From assembly GCA_944324495.1 (NCBI GenBank), contig CALUWN010000017.1, positions 1 to 39,323 on the forward strand: DNA of 39,323 bases. The letters run 5' to 3'. Below, in pieces: positions 1 through 9,664 of the stretch. The stretch is from an uncultured Mucispirillum sp. (GTDB lineage Bacteria > Chrysiogenota > Deferribacteres > Deferribacterales > Mucispirillaceae). Every line of letters begins with the position of its first letter. The stretch's first letter is position 1. The notes under the pieces were generated by a model. The model was not told where the DNA came from and searched no databases. It saw only the letters and a list, made by a program, of their open reading frames with translations. Both the position numbers and the translations under genes were made by a program.

Positions 1-63
1 TGTAGTGGCAATGGAAAAACAATAATGAGTGATTATACCTTTGGAGCTTTATATGTAAAATAA
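1..63 (+). CDS. C-terminal fragment of an unknown protein
   Basis: Frame 1 is open from the window edge and ends at TAA 61-63, giving the last 20 residues CSGNGKTIMSDYTFGALYVK. Only the tail is visible, so no family can be named. A repeat element begins about 10 bp after the stop. The reading could be spurious because it is so short, but its composition is protein-like. Confidence 0.45.
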   Translation, partial: CSGNGKTIMSDYTFGALYVK

Positions 64-72
64 CAAAACACC

Positions 73-390
73 CGTTTCTGAGATTTTCGGCGTAAAAATA
101 TGGAAAGGTAAAAATATGGCAGTAAGATATTAATAGATTATACTTAATTTTAATATATCTAAAACTGTTATATTTTTTAAGTTTACAATTTCATTTTCTT
201 ACGCTCAATATTACACAGTAGTAATATCAATAATCTATTAATAATCTTACAACCCTATACAATTAAAAAGATTAAAAGAAACTGCTTCGCCTACTATCGT
301 AGGCTCAGAATGACAGTTATTACAATTATTTCTATTTTTACATATCTTATCAAGTGTTATAGCATTTTTTAATAAAAAATGGGGGTGAAG
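73..390 (+). repeat. Intergenic repeat, copy 1 (partial)
   Basis: Positions 73-384 align end to end with 20497-20808 in the same orientation (both 312 bp), with about a dozen differences by eye. Inside is a pair of roughly 20-bp inverted arms (GTAAGATATTAATAGATTA near 121 against TAATCTATTAATAATCTTAC near 231) and a small hairpin CCTAC-tatc-GTAGG near 290-303 next to AGAATGACAGT. The right end AAAAAATGGGGGTGAAG is the reverse complement of the left end of the repeat at 39235. The left half present in the copy at 20245 is missing here. No open reading frame of substance lies inside. Confidence 0.85.
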
Positions 391-421
391 TAGGTTTTTG
401 TGCATATCTTCAATATAATAT

Positions 422-450
422 TTGACAATTTTATATATTAACATTATAAT
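422..450 (+). promoter_or_regulatory. Sigma-70 type promoter for the Ig-like lipoprotein genes
   Basis: TTGACA (422-427), a 17-bp spacer and TATAAT (445-450) match the consensus exactly. Transcription would start near 457, leaving about 180 nt of leader before the chosen start codon at 638. It lies about 30 bp beyond the right end of repeat copy 1, so it is not part of the repeat. Confidence 0.8.
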
Positions 451-485
451 CAACTATATTATTTTTATTCGTTTTTTTATTTTTA

Positions 486-516
486 TGCAGTCTAAAATAT
501 ATCTATTTTAACTGCA
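486..516 (+). other. Leader hairpin upstream of first Ig-like lipoprotein
   Basis: TGCAGT-c-TAAAATA-tatc-TATTTTA-ACTGCA forms a 13-bp stem with one bulged C, about 30 nt into the predicted transcript. It is followed only by CTTTTGTG, so it is a weak terminator at best. It may act as a stability or attenuation element. Between it and the gene (517-637) the sequence is AT-rich without further structure that I can see. Confidence 0.5.
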
Positions 517-637
517 CTTTTGTGAAATATATGCTAATAAGTATATATTTATTATATAGATTAAAGTTTTTGGTTACAATGTGTTTAGATGTGTATTGTA
601 CCATTTTTTGATGTTTTATAATTTAAAAGGAGCATTT

Positions 638-3600
638 ATGTTTAAAAGAGGCTATGTCTTTATTTTTTATTTTATTTTAATGTTATTTCCTCTTTTATTC
701 GCTGCATGTTCTACAGACAGTAATAGTAGCTCTGTGGGTACAATCTATGAAGATTCTGACCCTAATGTGGTAATTACTGGGATAAGCCTTCCGGGTAACT
801 ATATTGAGCTTACAAAATCACAAGATGCTGTTTTATATTATGATATTAGTGCTGTTGCAGAACCTGCTAATGCAGTGAATAGGAAATTATTGTATTCATC
901 CAGCAACCCTGAAATTGCTTCTATTGATGAAAAAGGGATTTTAACCATTACTGGTTTAGGTGAATTTTCTGTAGAAGTAAAATCGGCTGCAAATTTAAGT
1001 ATTTGGCAGAAAATTGATTTTTATGTTGCAGAAAAAATATTAACAGATGTTAATGTTGATAGTATCCCATTATCTTTATTTGGTGATTATTCTATAAGCC
1101 AATATGGTGTTAATAAAACTCCTGATACAAATATTTCAGGCAGTCTTTCTATTAATGCTAATAAATCAAACAGTAATGTTGTTACTTTAGGTTTGGTTTT
1201 TAATGGTGCTGTGTTTGATTTAGCTTTATCAGATGAAAGTTTTACTACCCTTTCTTATGAGAATATTGCATTAAAAATCAAAGAGCAGTTGAAGATTGTA
1301 AACCATACTAATAGTGATGCAGATATAATCATATCATTAAGTGGGGCAGATTTTCCTTCGCTTGTAGAAAGTAATGTAATTGGTGATGATGAAGTTTTAC
1401 AATTATCTCTTAAAAAATTAAATGATATTAATGTGGGACAGGATGTTGAATCAATGCCTATACTTACTACTGAAGTTACGCTGGCAGACAGCAAGGAAGT
1501 AGACAGGAAAGATGTTCCAGAATTTATGATAGAGCCAACTATTAAGCCTAGCAATGCAACAGATAAAAGTGTTAAATATACTTCATCAGATGATACAATT
1601 GCAACAGTTAATGAAATTGGTTATGTTACTTTACATAAGGCAGGTAATGTGAAGATTACTGCTGTATCTAACGCCAATGATAAAGCAAGTGGTGTAATGA
1701 ATGTAACAGTAACAGACAGCACTATTCCTGTTACCCATATTGTTAGGAACAGCGAAGTAAACCAAGTATCAGTTGGTGGCACTATTGACTTATCTGGCAC
1801 AGCTATGCCAGACACTGCAACACACAGGTCTATAACATATGTTTCATTAAACCCTGAGATTGCTTCTATTAATAATACAACAGGTATATTAACAGCTAAT
1901 AGAAAAGGCACTGCAAAAATTTATGCCATAACAGATGCTGGTAATTATAAAGAAGAATATACCATAACAGTTGATGCGTTTGCATTTCCAGTATCAGCTA
2001 TTATGAATATTCCATCTATACTGAATATAAGCATAAAAGATGAGCCTTATACAATAAACCCACAAGCTTTTCCAGACTATGCTTTTGATAAAAATTTAAC
2101 ATATACTATTACTTCAGGCAGTGATATTATCACTTTTGATGAAACAACTAAAACTATAAAAGGTTTACAAGAAGGCACTGCTGTATTAACAGTTGCTTCA
2201 GCAAGTGATGCTACAGTAAAAAAAGCAATACAAGTAAATGTAAGGGCAGAAATAGAAGCAATTGAAGTTTCACAGATAAATATAAATACTCCTCCTGCAA
2301 ACTTGTATATTAACCACACTACATTTGATTTAACAGCAACAGTTAATGAAGATGCCAATGTAAATACTGATTTGTTTATAGAATCATCTGATAACAATAT
2401 TGTTGGTGCATACCCTGTAGTTGGAGAAAAAAACAAATGGCAGTTAATGCCTGTTACAGAAGGTACTGCCGAAATAAAAGTTTATTCTTCAAGTGGTGTT
2501 GAGCAAAAGTTTAATATATCAGTGCATAAGGTAATGAATACTAAAGGTTATTACAGGTTAAATAAAGTGGATTATTCTTATAACGGAATTAATCGCACAT
2601 TTTACCCTAATGGTGAAAATGGAAATGATAACCTGCAAGGTGAATTTGGTATAAATGTTGATGATGCAAAAATACTTCTCCATGGCAGGCTGCAATTTAC
2701 ACCACAAAATCCACTGCAACAGTCTTCATATACATTTAATAACTGGCGGTTTTTATATATAAGTAAAGAAATTGCACTAGACAGTAATGATGTATATGCA
2801 AAACAAATTAAGCAGGGCTATGCAAATGAAGGTATTAATATAACAAGCGAAAAAACTATTGAATATACATATACTGAAAATGGTTTTCAAGCTCATTTAT
2901 ACCTTGAAAAAGTATCTGATGTATATACAGTAATTGAAGATAAAACTATATATATGACAGATATAGATGTGGTAAACGACCCACACAGTTTAGAAGGCTA
3001 CTATGAAATGACATGGTTTTATGGTAACTCCGTTAATAATAAATGGCTTGAAAGATACCCTGCCATATATTCATCATCACAAGATGATATGCCAACACAA
3101 AGTGATATAGGTATAACTTATCATAAAGACTGCCCAAATATTGGTGGCTGGGCTGCCTGCTTCTCTGGTGGAGGTGGAGAAAATGGTTCTGTTACCAACT
3201 ATACAGGTGCTTTTGCTATAAAAGTGGATGGCACAGGTGAAAATGCACAAATTAGCTTAATTACAAAAGTTCAAATGCAGGGCCATCAAAACTTTAATTT
3301 GCAATCATGGATGAAATATATCCATAGCAGGTTTGATGGGCTTAATATAGCACAAAATAAGTCATTTAATAATGGCTTTAGTTTAATTGATAAACAATTA
3401 AAAGCAAGCATAAATAGTAATAGTGGAAATGAGGGTTATCAGGGAGCATATTTAGCATACAGGCTTTTAAATGGCAATAATATGCAGTTTGAAATGCAGT
3501 TTTTATCAGATTATAAGTTTATGTATCGTGCTGTAAAAGTAAGTGATAGGTATATAGATTTGCCTACAGCAAAATATGTAGATGGTGATGTTTCTGATAG

Positions 3601-3679
3601 AATGCCGCCTGAAAAACCATCTCAAGTTGAGATTAAGCCTATTACAGAAGTAACAGGTAGTGCATCAAATATTTATTAA
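638..3679 (+). CDS. Large Big_2 (bacterial Ig-like) domain lipoprotein
   Basis: The 1013-residue protein begins MFKRGYVFIF with a hydrophobic segment and the lipobox LFAAC followed by Ser, so it should be lipidated and anchored in a membrane, probably facing the periplasm or surface. I chose ATG 638 because AAAAGGAG lies just upstream; ATG 581 in the same frame lacks a ribosome site and would bury the signal peptide. The first ~600 residues hold several Big_2-type repeats, each with a pattern like YSSSNPEIASIDEKGILT followed by a G-x-x-x-I/V strand, including a recurring V-x-x-I element. From about residue 635, and again from about residue 784, comes a different domain starting G-Y-Y-x-(L/M) that also recurs in the next gene. 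Big_2 domains usually serve adhesion or cell-surface display; the specific ligand is unknown. It is transcribed ahead of a related lipoprotein gene 66 bp downstream. Confidence 0.85.
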   Translation: MFKRGYVFIFYFILMLFPLLFAACSTDSNSSSVGTIYEDSDPNVVITGISLPGNYIELTKSQDAVLYYDISAVAEPANAVNRKLLYSSSNPEIASIDEKGILTITGLGEFSVEVKSAANLSIWQKIDFYVAEKILTDVNVDSIPLSLFGDYSISQYGVNKTPDTNISGSLSINANKSNSNVVTLGLVFNGAVFDLALSDESFTTLSYENIALKIKEQLKIVNHTNSDADIIISLSGADFPSLVESNVIGDDEVLQLSLKKLNDINVGQDVESMPILTTEVTLADSKEVDRKDVPEFMIEPTIKPSNATDKSVKYTSSDDTIATVNEIGYVTLHKAGNVKITAVSNANDKASGVMNVTVTDSTIPVTHIVRNSEVNQVSVGGTIDLSGTAMPDTATHRSITYVSLNPEIASINNTTGILTANRKGTAKIYAITDAGNYKEEYTITVDAFAFPVSAIMNIPSILNISIKDEPYTINPQAFPDYAFDKNLTYTITSGSDIITFDETTKTIKGLQEGTAVLTVASASDATVKKAIQVNVRAEIEAIEVSQININTPPANLYINHTTFDLTATVNEDANVNTDLFIESSDNNIVGAYPVVGEKNKWQLMPVTEGTAEIKVYSSSGVEQKFNISVHKVMNTKGYYRLNKVDYSYNGINRTFYPNGENGNDNLQGEFGINVDDAKILLHGRLQFTPQNPLQQSSYTFNNWRFLYISKEIALDSNDVYAKQIKQGYANEGINITSEKTIEYTYTENGFQAHLYLEKVSDVYTVIEDKTIYMTDIDVVNDPHSLEGYYEMTWFYGNSVNNKWLERYPAIYSSSQDDMPTQSDIGITYHKDCPNIGGWAACFSGGGGENGSVTNYTGAFAIKVDGTGENAQISLITKVQMQGHQNFNLQSWMKYIHSRFDGLNIAQNKSFNNGFSLIDKQLKASINSNSGNEGYQGAYLAYRLLNGNNMQFEMQFLSDYKFMYRAVKVSDRYIDLPTAKYVDGDVSDRMPPEKPSQVEIKPITEVTGSASNIY

Positions 3680-3688
3680 TATATTTTC

Positions 3689-3719
3689 TTTCTTGCCTGT
3701 AATAAATGCAGGTAAGAAA
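3689..3719 (+). terminator. Hairpin between the two Ig-like lipoprotein genes
   Basis: TTTCTTGCCTG and CAGGTAAGAAA form an 11-bp stem (one G-T pair) around a 9-nt loop, followed by GGTTGTTTTTATTTT. It may be an attenuating terminator, or an RNA-stability hairpin letting the second gene be expressed at a different level. Confidence 0.55.
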
Positions 3720-3745
3720 GGTTGTTTTTATTTTGGAGAAATTTT

Positions 3746-6544
3746 ATGAAAAAAATAAGTAATGTATATAAAGCAATACTTATATGTGTTTTAATGTTAT
3801 CTTTAGCATGCTCTAAAGAAGAAAATAGTGCAGGTGGTGTTAATGTAGTTAAAAACCCACCAAAGGACCCAACAAGTATTGTAACTCAATACAGCTATAT
3901 ACCTTTAGAAAGCAGTAAAACCTATAATCTAAATGCGGCTGTAATACCACTAGAAAAAGCACTGGAGCCTCTTGAGTATTCATCTAATAATAACAATGTG
4001 GCAGGGGTTGACAGCACAGGCAAAATTACAACTTATAATAATGGGGTTGCTACAATAAAAGTTTCCCTTAAAAATGATAAAAATATATATAAAAATATTA
4101 TAATTAATTCTTATAATAAAGCAGATGCTGCAAATAATTCAAAAGTACGTGCAGTATATGTTAATAAAACGTATATATCATTAGATGAAAATAAGAATGA
4201 TGCATATACAATAGATGCAAGCATAAGGCCTCTTGATGCAGAAGATGAGCTTATATATATTTCAACAGATTCAAATGTGGCAACTGTAACAGACAAGGGT
4301 GTTGTTTCATCAAAAAAAGCAGGTAATGCTGCAATTATAATATATGCAAAAAATAACCCTGCAAAATATGCTCAGCTTGCTGTGGAAGTAAAAGCAAAGT
4401 CATCATCTAATAGTGGTGGCTCATCATTTACTCCGCCAGCAGGGATTGCACCAATTGATTTAAATGCAGACCCATTTTCATTAATTGCAAAATATCAGGT
4501 ATTAGATTACAGTATAAATGGTGGGGAAGCAACTTCTGCTGGTGTTGATAGTAATTTACGAGTTAATGTTAACTTAGGTGAGCTTAGTGCAGGTATTGTT
4601 AAAATTTTGATGTATGTAAAATTAAACGGAAAAGAAGTACGCCTCATACAGCAAAAAAATATGAACGACTATGGCAGTATACCAGACATATTTACATCTC
4701 TTGGTGCAAAAATCACAGGAGATTATACTATGGAATTTACATTAGACCCTGTAAATTACAGCGAACTTGCAAAACAAGGGCTTGTAAATCAAGGTGAAAC
4801 TTTAGTTTTAAATATTGGTAAATTAGAAAACCTTGTGCCAGCTGGTGGTTTAGGCAGTGATATTGTTTTTGATGAAAGCACTGTGCCTGTAGAAAGTGGA
4901 AATGGGCAGGCAGGAGACTCAAATGGTGGAGACAGCCAAACTGACAGCAGTGTTACAAAAGTAATATTAGATAAATATAAATATACGCCATATGCAGTAA
5001 ATGAGAAGTTTAAAATTACAGCATCTGTAGAACCATCTACTGCGGCAGATAAAACTATAACTTGGAAAAGTAGTGATAATAATACAGCTACCGTTACACA
5101 AAATGGAGAAGTAACTGTTTTAAAAAATGGTAAAGCTACTATAACAGCCACTGCCTCAAACGGAGTAAGTGCATCATTAAATATTATACCTGTTACTACA
5201 CCACAAGATTTTATGCTGGAAGTTGATAAGCAGGATTTAATATTAGGTTTAATAGAAGAATTTCAAATAAAGCCTATTCCTTACCCATTTATTATCAGTG
5301 TTGAAGATACAGATGTAACATACAGAGTAGCAGATGACAGCATTGCAACAGTAACAGATACTGGGCTTGTGCGTGCTGTCTCAGAGGGTGAAACTATAGT
5401 TTATGTAACAATTGCAGGGGTAGAAAGGCAGTGTTATATAAATGTACTTCCAAAATCAGCAGCCAATGTACCTGTGGAACGTATTATATTAACAGAAGAA
5501 AGTGGGCTTTATGATTTAGTAACAGGTTCTTTTAGAATATCTGCCACAGTAGAGCCATCAACAGCAGGTGATAAACGTTTAAAATACCAAGTTACAAACC
5601 CTGAAATATGCCAGGTAAATGATACAGGGCTTGTAACATTTAAAAAACCGGGTGAAACTACAATTATTGTAAGTGCTTATAATAATAGTGAAGTGCAGGC
5701 AGTATATTCTTTAAAAATACAATCATTACCAACAAAAATAGCTTTTGAAAAGATTGATATTGGTATTATAGTTGGTGAAGAAAGTACACTTTTACCTGTT
5801 TTAGAAGGCTTACAGCCATCTAGCAGAATTATATATTCATCTGATAATCCTGCAATAGCCAGTGTTGATGAATCAACTGGAAAAGTTACTGGTCATAATA
5901 TTGGTACAACAACCATAAAAGCAGTCACTGAAAATGATTTAGAAGCCACATATGATGTGCATGTATATACACCATTAAATGCTGATGATGTATCATCACT
6001 TCAAGGCACATATCAAATAATAGACTTTGAACAGTCAAATGGTACATTAGATGTAAGTACAACGGCTAAATATGGTAAGGTAGAACGCATGGTTGGTGAA
6101 ATGACTATTGAAGTAAATAATAATACTGTAACAATTAAAAGTAAAATCCAAATGGATAGTAGTGCTATGAATACTTTTGGTGGTGTATTAGGGCAAGGTA
6201 AGGAAGAAGCAAGAAAAGGTCAATTTCAATATACAGAGTATTCACCAGCAGTATATAATAAAAATGGTTTTGGAACAGCAGGCAAAACATCAGCTCAAGT
6301 AACATTTGATAATGGTAATTTAAAACTTTACCAAACTTGGAAAGAACTTGGTATTGCAACGGTAAATGTTAATACTTGGATAAAGAAAAAATCAAATGAT
6401 ATAAAAGATTTACAACCTAATAAATTTCATTTTTACTATAGTGATATAAATGGTACTAAAAAGGCAAATGCTGTGGCTCATCACCCAGATATTTTACCAC
6501 CAGATAATGAGCCTTATTACACATATGGGCGTATAAGTCAATAA
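3746..6544 (+). CDS. Second Big_2 Ig-like domain lipoprotein
   Basis: The 932-residue protein starts MKKISNVYKAILICV and has the lipobox LSLAC followed by Ser, so it is predicted to be a lipoprotein. ATG 3746 is preferred because TTGGAG sits 8-12 bp upstream; a TTG at 3722 in frame has no ribosome site. Big_2-like repeats occur near residues 30-120, 130-220, 410-490, 500-570, 580-660 and 665-745, with signatures such as WKSSDNNTATVTQNGEVTV and YSSDNPAIASVDESTGKVTG. Between them (from about residue 244) and at the C-terminus (from about residue 751) is the same non-Ig domain seen twice in the upstream protein, opening with (G/K)-x-Y-x-(I/V)-x-(D/x)-(F/Y). A Ser/Gly/Asp-rich linker precedes the second block of Ig repeats. 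Same strand and architecture as its neighbour, so likely a duplicated pair working at the same surface. Confidence 0.83.
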   Translation: MKKISNVYKAILICVLMLSLACSKEENSAGGVNVVKNPPKDPTSIVTQYSYIPLESSKTYNLNAAVIPLEKALEPLEYSSNNNNVAGVDSTGKITTYNNGVATIKVSLKNDKNIYKNIIINSYNKADAANNSKVRAVYVNKTYISLDENKNDAYTIDASIRPLDAEDELIYISTDSNVATVTDKGVVSSKKAGNAAIIIYAKNNPAKYAQLAVEVKAKSSSNSGGSSFTPPAGIAPIDLNADPFSLIAKYQVLDYSINGGEATSAGVDSNLRVNVNLGELSAGIVKILMYVKLNGKEVRLIQQKNMNDYGSIPDIFTSLGAKITGDYTMEFTLDPVNYSELAKQGLVNQGETLVLNIGKLENLVPAGGLGSDIVFDESTVPVESGNGQAGDSNGGDSQTDSSVTKVILDKYKYTPYAVNEKFKITASVEPSTAADKTITWKSSDNNTATVTQNGEVTVLKNGKATITATASNGVSASLNIIPVTTPQDFMLEVDKQDLILGLIEEFQIKPIPYPFIISVEDTDVTYRVADDSIATVTDTGLVRAVSEGETIVYVTIAGVERQCYINVLPKSAANVPVERIILTEESGLYDLVTGSFRISATVEPSTAGDKRLKYQVTNPEICQVNDTGLVTFKKPGETTIIVSAYNNSEVQAVYSLKIQSLPTKIAFEKIDIGIIVGEESTLLPVLEGLQPSSRIIYSSDNPAIASVDESTGKVTGHNIGTTTIKAVTENDLEATYDVHVYTPLNADDVSSLQGTYQIIDFEQSNGTLDVSTTAKYGKVERMVGEMTIEVNNNTVTIKSKIQMDSSAMNTFGGVLGQGKEEARKGQFQYTEYSPAVYNKNGFGTAGKTSAQVTFDNGNLKLYQTWKELGIATVNVNTWIKKKSNDIKDLQPNKFHFYYSDINGTKKANAVAHHPDILPPDNEPYYTYGRISQ

Positions 6545-6569
6545 AATATTTATAATATATAATATAATA

Positions 6570-6587
6570 GGGGAGCTTATGCTCCCC
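6570..6587. terminator. Shared hairpin between convergent genes
   Basis: GGGGAGC-ttat-GCTCCCC lies between the plus-strand lipoprotein stop (6544) and the minus-strand gene ending at 6593. A perfect 7-bp GC-rich stem with AT-rich sequence on both sides could stop transcription from either direction. Confidence 0.7.
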
Positions 6588-6592
6588 CAAAT

Positions 6593-7156
6593 TTATATTT
6601 TCTCTGGATAATCAACAAAATCAGGAAAATATTCTTGAAGTGTAATATCTCTTAAATCTTGAATGTATTTTAAAAGTTTTAAAAATTCATCATCACTTAA
6701 TGTGGTATTTAAGCCCAATAATTTTTCCTGCTCATGACGCTGGATTTTCCATATTTCTTCATTTATTAAATTATCCCGCTTTTGCCTGTGGTAGTTTTCT
6801 TTTTCCTGCCTTTGCATAATTTCTAGTTTTTCACATTCTGCCATTTCCACCAATTGATTATTTTCTGTTTTATAGTATGGTGGCATTTCTTCTATACCTG
6901 CTATCACTTTTTCAACATAAGCCATTTCTATTAACATATTATTTTCAAGCTTAAAGCCTGTAGGTATATCTATTAAGCCTAATTGCATAAGCTCTATATC
7001 ACTTTTTCTACTCCAGTTATCATTATAAAATGCAATATTTTCACCAGCTCTTACTTCGTGATTTTCTGGTAATACTACAATTTTTTCATTTTCTTCCACA
7101 TCTCCGCAATATATTGCTTCTATTATATTATTATTAATAGTCATATATTCTGCCAT
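6593..7156 (-). CDS. Phage tail-fibre assembly (chaperone) type protein
   Basis: This 187-residue protein has no signal peptide. Its last 25 residues contain LRDITLQEYFPDF followed by DYPEK, matching the L-R-D-x-x-x-Q-x-x-F-P-x-x-x-x-x-P ending typical of tail-fibre assembly chaperones in the Phage_tail_APC-like group. Residues ~65-115 hold two imperfect repeats of the form F/Y-K-x-E-N-N-x-L-(I/V)-E-M-A. A charged Glu/Lys/Gln-rich helix (about 105-145) precedes the terminal motif. The gene follows the fibre gene 12 bp downstream in the same direction, the usual place for its chaperone, which assists folding or trimerisation of the fibre tip. Function is inferred from the C-terminal motif plus context. 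Confidence 0.68.
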   Translation of the reverse strand: MAEYMTINNNIIEAIYCGDVEENEKIVVLPENHEVRAGENIAFYNDNWSRKSDIELMQLGLIDIPTGFKLENNMLIEMAYVEKVIAGIEEMPPYYKTENNQLVEMAECEKLEIMQRQEKENYHRQKRDNLINEEIWKIQRHEQEKLLGLNTTLSDDEFLKLLKYIQDLRDITLQEYFPDFVDYPEKI

Positions 7157-7168
7157 AATATTCTCCTT

Positions 7169-9664
7169 TTATGATATTTTTTTCCAAATTCTTATTGCAC
7201 TATTATAAGGTGTAACATGGGTGGAAGCACCATATATTGAGTTATTTGGCACAAAATAAGGAAAAGGTGATTGACTAAAACTAGTATTTCCTGTTCCAAT
7301 AGCAACAGCAGAAGTTCCATTATATCCTTGTGTTGATGCCATCCCACCTAAACCTTTATTTGCAGATGTTAATTTTTCACCTTTTGGTAGAACTTTATTT
7401 TGACCTTGTACAGCTCTATCAGTTACTATGTTAAATGTTGGCAAGCCTTCATTTTGTTTACTGCCAAAGCTGGCACTATTCCCACCAACTGCCCTAAAAA
7501 ATTCCCCTGCATAAGTGGAGCTTATATCCTGCCATTTGCCTGTTGTATTAAAAAGCACATCTGGTGTAGACTGCCCGCGAAGTTGAATATATATAAACCC
7601 AGTAGGAAGCGATGCTTTTAATATATTATTAAGTGAAGAAAGTGATAATTTTTTCACGTTGCCACCAGAATAAATATATAAAAATTCGCTGTCAGCCATA
7701 GTGGTGGCTTCTGCTGCATCTTTTAATATATTATTTGCTGCCCCTTGAAAATTATCAGAACCTGTGCCGCCTTTATTAACTGATAAAATATCTTTTAATT
7801 TTTCATCGTTTATTGATAATTCATTTAAAAGAGCAAAACTTCCAAGAATAACAGATAAATTATCTGCCATTATTTTGCCTTCACTGTTTATGATTTTTAC
7901 CCAGTAATCAGGTGATGAGACAGGGTCATATATTTTTGAAAGTTCTGCCCCATTATCCTGCAAACAGTAGTATAAACAGCTATCACTTCCTAATATTAAA
8001 GCACCTTGCGTGTAGTTTTGGCTATCCACCCATTTATATGTTTTGCCATGTTCTAAAAGGGATGTTATAATATTTGCAAATAAATCATTTTTATGAACTT
8101 TTCTTATGCTTGTTTCATTATTCATTAAAATATGGCTGTTTTCTAAAAATGTGCTTTCTTCATTAATTTCTATATCTTTTTCTGAAATTATTACTTTTTC
8201 CCACATTTGCCAGTTATTATTATATTCTCTTTTACAGCCTGTATTAAAATTATAATCAGTACCTGCAAACTGATATATTTTTTCTTCATTTTTTTGCACC
8301 AGCAGGTATATAACATCACTTTCAAATGGTGCATTTGTAAGTTTCTTTTCTATAATATAAATACCTGCTGTTTTTATATTATCAAAGTTTTCAATACTGC
8401 TGTCTTGAGAAATATTTGTAATTTTAATCTGCCTTGTATCCATACTTGTACATTCTATTAATAAATCATCAGAATATACAGGGTATTTGCCATTTTCTTT
8501 TCCTGTTCTATATTTGAGATAGTCCTTTAAAGTATAAGGGTTAATAGATTTATTAACATTTTCATCACTTATTACTTCTTCAAGTGAGGCAAACATAATA
8601 CCAGCAAGCCCACCATTTGATGATTTTGCAGCGTATAAGTTATCCTTATTTTCTGATATGGAAAAGGCAGTAAAAAAGTAATCAGTACGCAAAAGATTAG
8701 CCCATGAGCCTTCAGGGCACATGGTTTCTATCCAAGTTATACCGTCATAGCTTGCCATTGTAGTGCCTTGTAAAGATACAAGTACAAAAACATCTGCTCC
8801 AAATGAAATATCAGAAAATACATCATCTTTAGGCATTGTAACCCTTTGCCATACTGCTTTATGTTCTAATATATCTTTTTCAAGACATATGCTTATTTTA
8901 TTACAGTCAATGGCACATACTACAAATTTTCCTTTACCATAAGTAATTGAAGCACCTTGAGAAAATGGCAGGTTAAATGAGTGCCAGTATGCACCAAAAT
9001 CTGTAGAATATATAAGGCTGTTACTTTCATTACTGCTTAAAGCTATGATTATGTTATTTACATATAATATTTTTGTAAAAGGGCTTTCGCTGTATTCTGC
9101 AATTTTAGTGAAATTATTAAACTTATCCATTGTGGCAAATATTTTACCACAGGCAGTACCTAATAAAAATGTGCCTTTATTATAAGCGATACAAGTAAAA
9201 TCATAGTTTTCATAAGTTATCTCTTTATAGCTTTGCCCCATATCTTCACTTATATATATTTTACCAGCAGATGATGATATTGCAAAAATATTATCTCCAA
9301 AAGCAATACCAGTAATATTATCACAAACTTTATACTCTTTAAAACTTTTGCAAAAATCTAAAGATACAGCAGTGTTACCGTCACTTGTTGCAGCTATAAT
9401 AGTGTTATTACCATAAGCAGAAGCACACCAAAGCCCATAAATCATAGGCACAGCGTCCCACGGAGCATATTTTACTTCCATAGCTTTTTTATTTAGTGCA
9501 TCACTTATCCAAGATATATCTATCTGCTTATTAAAATCATCTGGTTTTTTTTCTAATATATCCTGCAGGGAAAGTTTGCCAAGTTCTGCTACATATACAG
9601 GGCTTGTTCTATTTTCTGCCTGCTTATTAGATACTGTAACATTTACATATGCTGTGCTATCCAT
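7169..9664 (-). CDS. Phage-type tail fibre with Asp-box propeller and collar-like tip
   Basis: The 831-residue protein begins with about 60 residues likely for attachment. Residues ~75-345 look like a BNR/sialidase-type beta-propeller, with Asp-box patterns SLDFCKSF (101-108), SEDMGQSY (139-146), STDFGAYW (220-227) and later SYDGITW. A middle part carries the tail-fibre pattern I-x-x-F-D-N-I-K-T-A-G-I-Y-I-I, then N-N-x-W-x-x-W. The C-terminus has PTGFIYIQLRGQSTP, a W-Q-D-I stretch, an F-F-R-A-V-G-G turn and the ending TPYNSAIRIWKK, resembling collar/fibre tips that contact receptors. It overlaps the upstream gene by 8 bp, with the start inside AAATGGATAG, suggesting coupled translation. Likely role: receptor-binding fibre of a phage or tail-like particle. 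No baseplate, sheath or capsid gene is nearby. Confidence 0.78.
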   Translation of the reverse strand: MDSTAYVNVTVSNKQAENRTSPVYVAELGKLSLQDILEKKPDDFNKQIDISWISDALNKKAMEVKYAPWDAVPMIYGLWCASAYGNNTIIAATSDGNTAVSLDFCKSFKEYKVCDNITGIAFGDNIFAISSSAGKIYISEDMGQSYKEITYENYDFTCIAYNKGTFLLGTACGKIFATMDKFNNFTKIAEYSESPFTKILYVNNIIIALSSNESNSLIYSTDFGAYWHSFNLPFSQGASITYGKGKFVVCAIDCNKISICLEKDILEHKAVWQRVTMPKDDVFSDISFGADVFVLVSLQGTTMASYDGITWIETMCPEGSWANLLRTDYFFTAFSISENKDNLYAAKSSNGGLAGIMFASLEEVISDENVNKSINPYTLKDYLKYRTGKENGKYPVYSDDLLIECTSMDTRQIKITNISQDSSIENFDNIKTAGIYIIEKKLTNAPFESDVIYLLVQKNEEKIYQFAGTDYNFNTGCKREYNNNWQMWEKVIISEKDIEINEESTFLENSHILMNNETSIRKVHKNDLFANIITSLLEHGKTYKWVDSQNYTQGALILGSDSCLYYCLQDNGAELSKIYDPVSSPDYWVKIINSEGKIMADNLSVILGSFALLNELSINDEKLKDILSVNKGGTGSDNFQGAANNILKDAAEATTMADSEFLYIYSGGNVKKLSLSSLNNILKASLPTGFIYIQLRGQSTPDVLFNTTGKWQDISSTYAGEFFRAVGGNSASFGSKQNEGLPTFNIVTDRAVQGQNKVLPKGEKLTSANKGLGGMASTQGYNGTSAVAIGTGNTSFSQSPFPYFVPNNSIYGASTHVTPYNSAIRIWKKIS

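Noticed and set aside
247-453. 68-residue minus-strand frame in the first intergenic region
   Set aside because: It lies within repeat copy 1 and its flank and has repeat-derived, low-complexity composition.
1255-2436. Minus-strand open frames inside the first Ig-like lipoprotein gene
   Set aside because: They lie antisense to a convincing plus-strand protein, lack ribosome sites, and follow from the low number of stops opposite Thr/Ser/Val-rich coding sequence.
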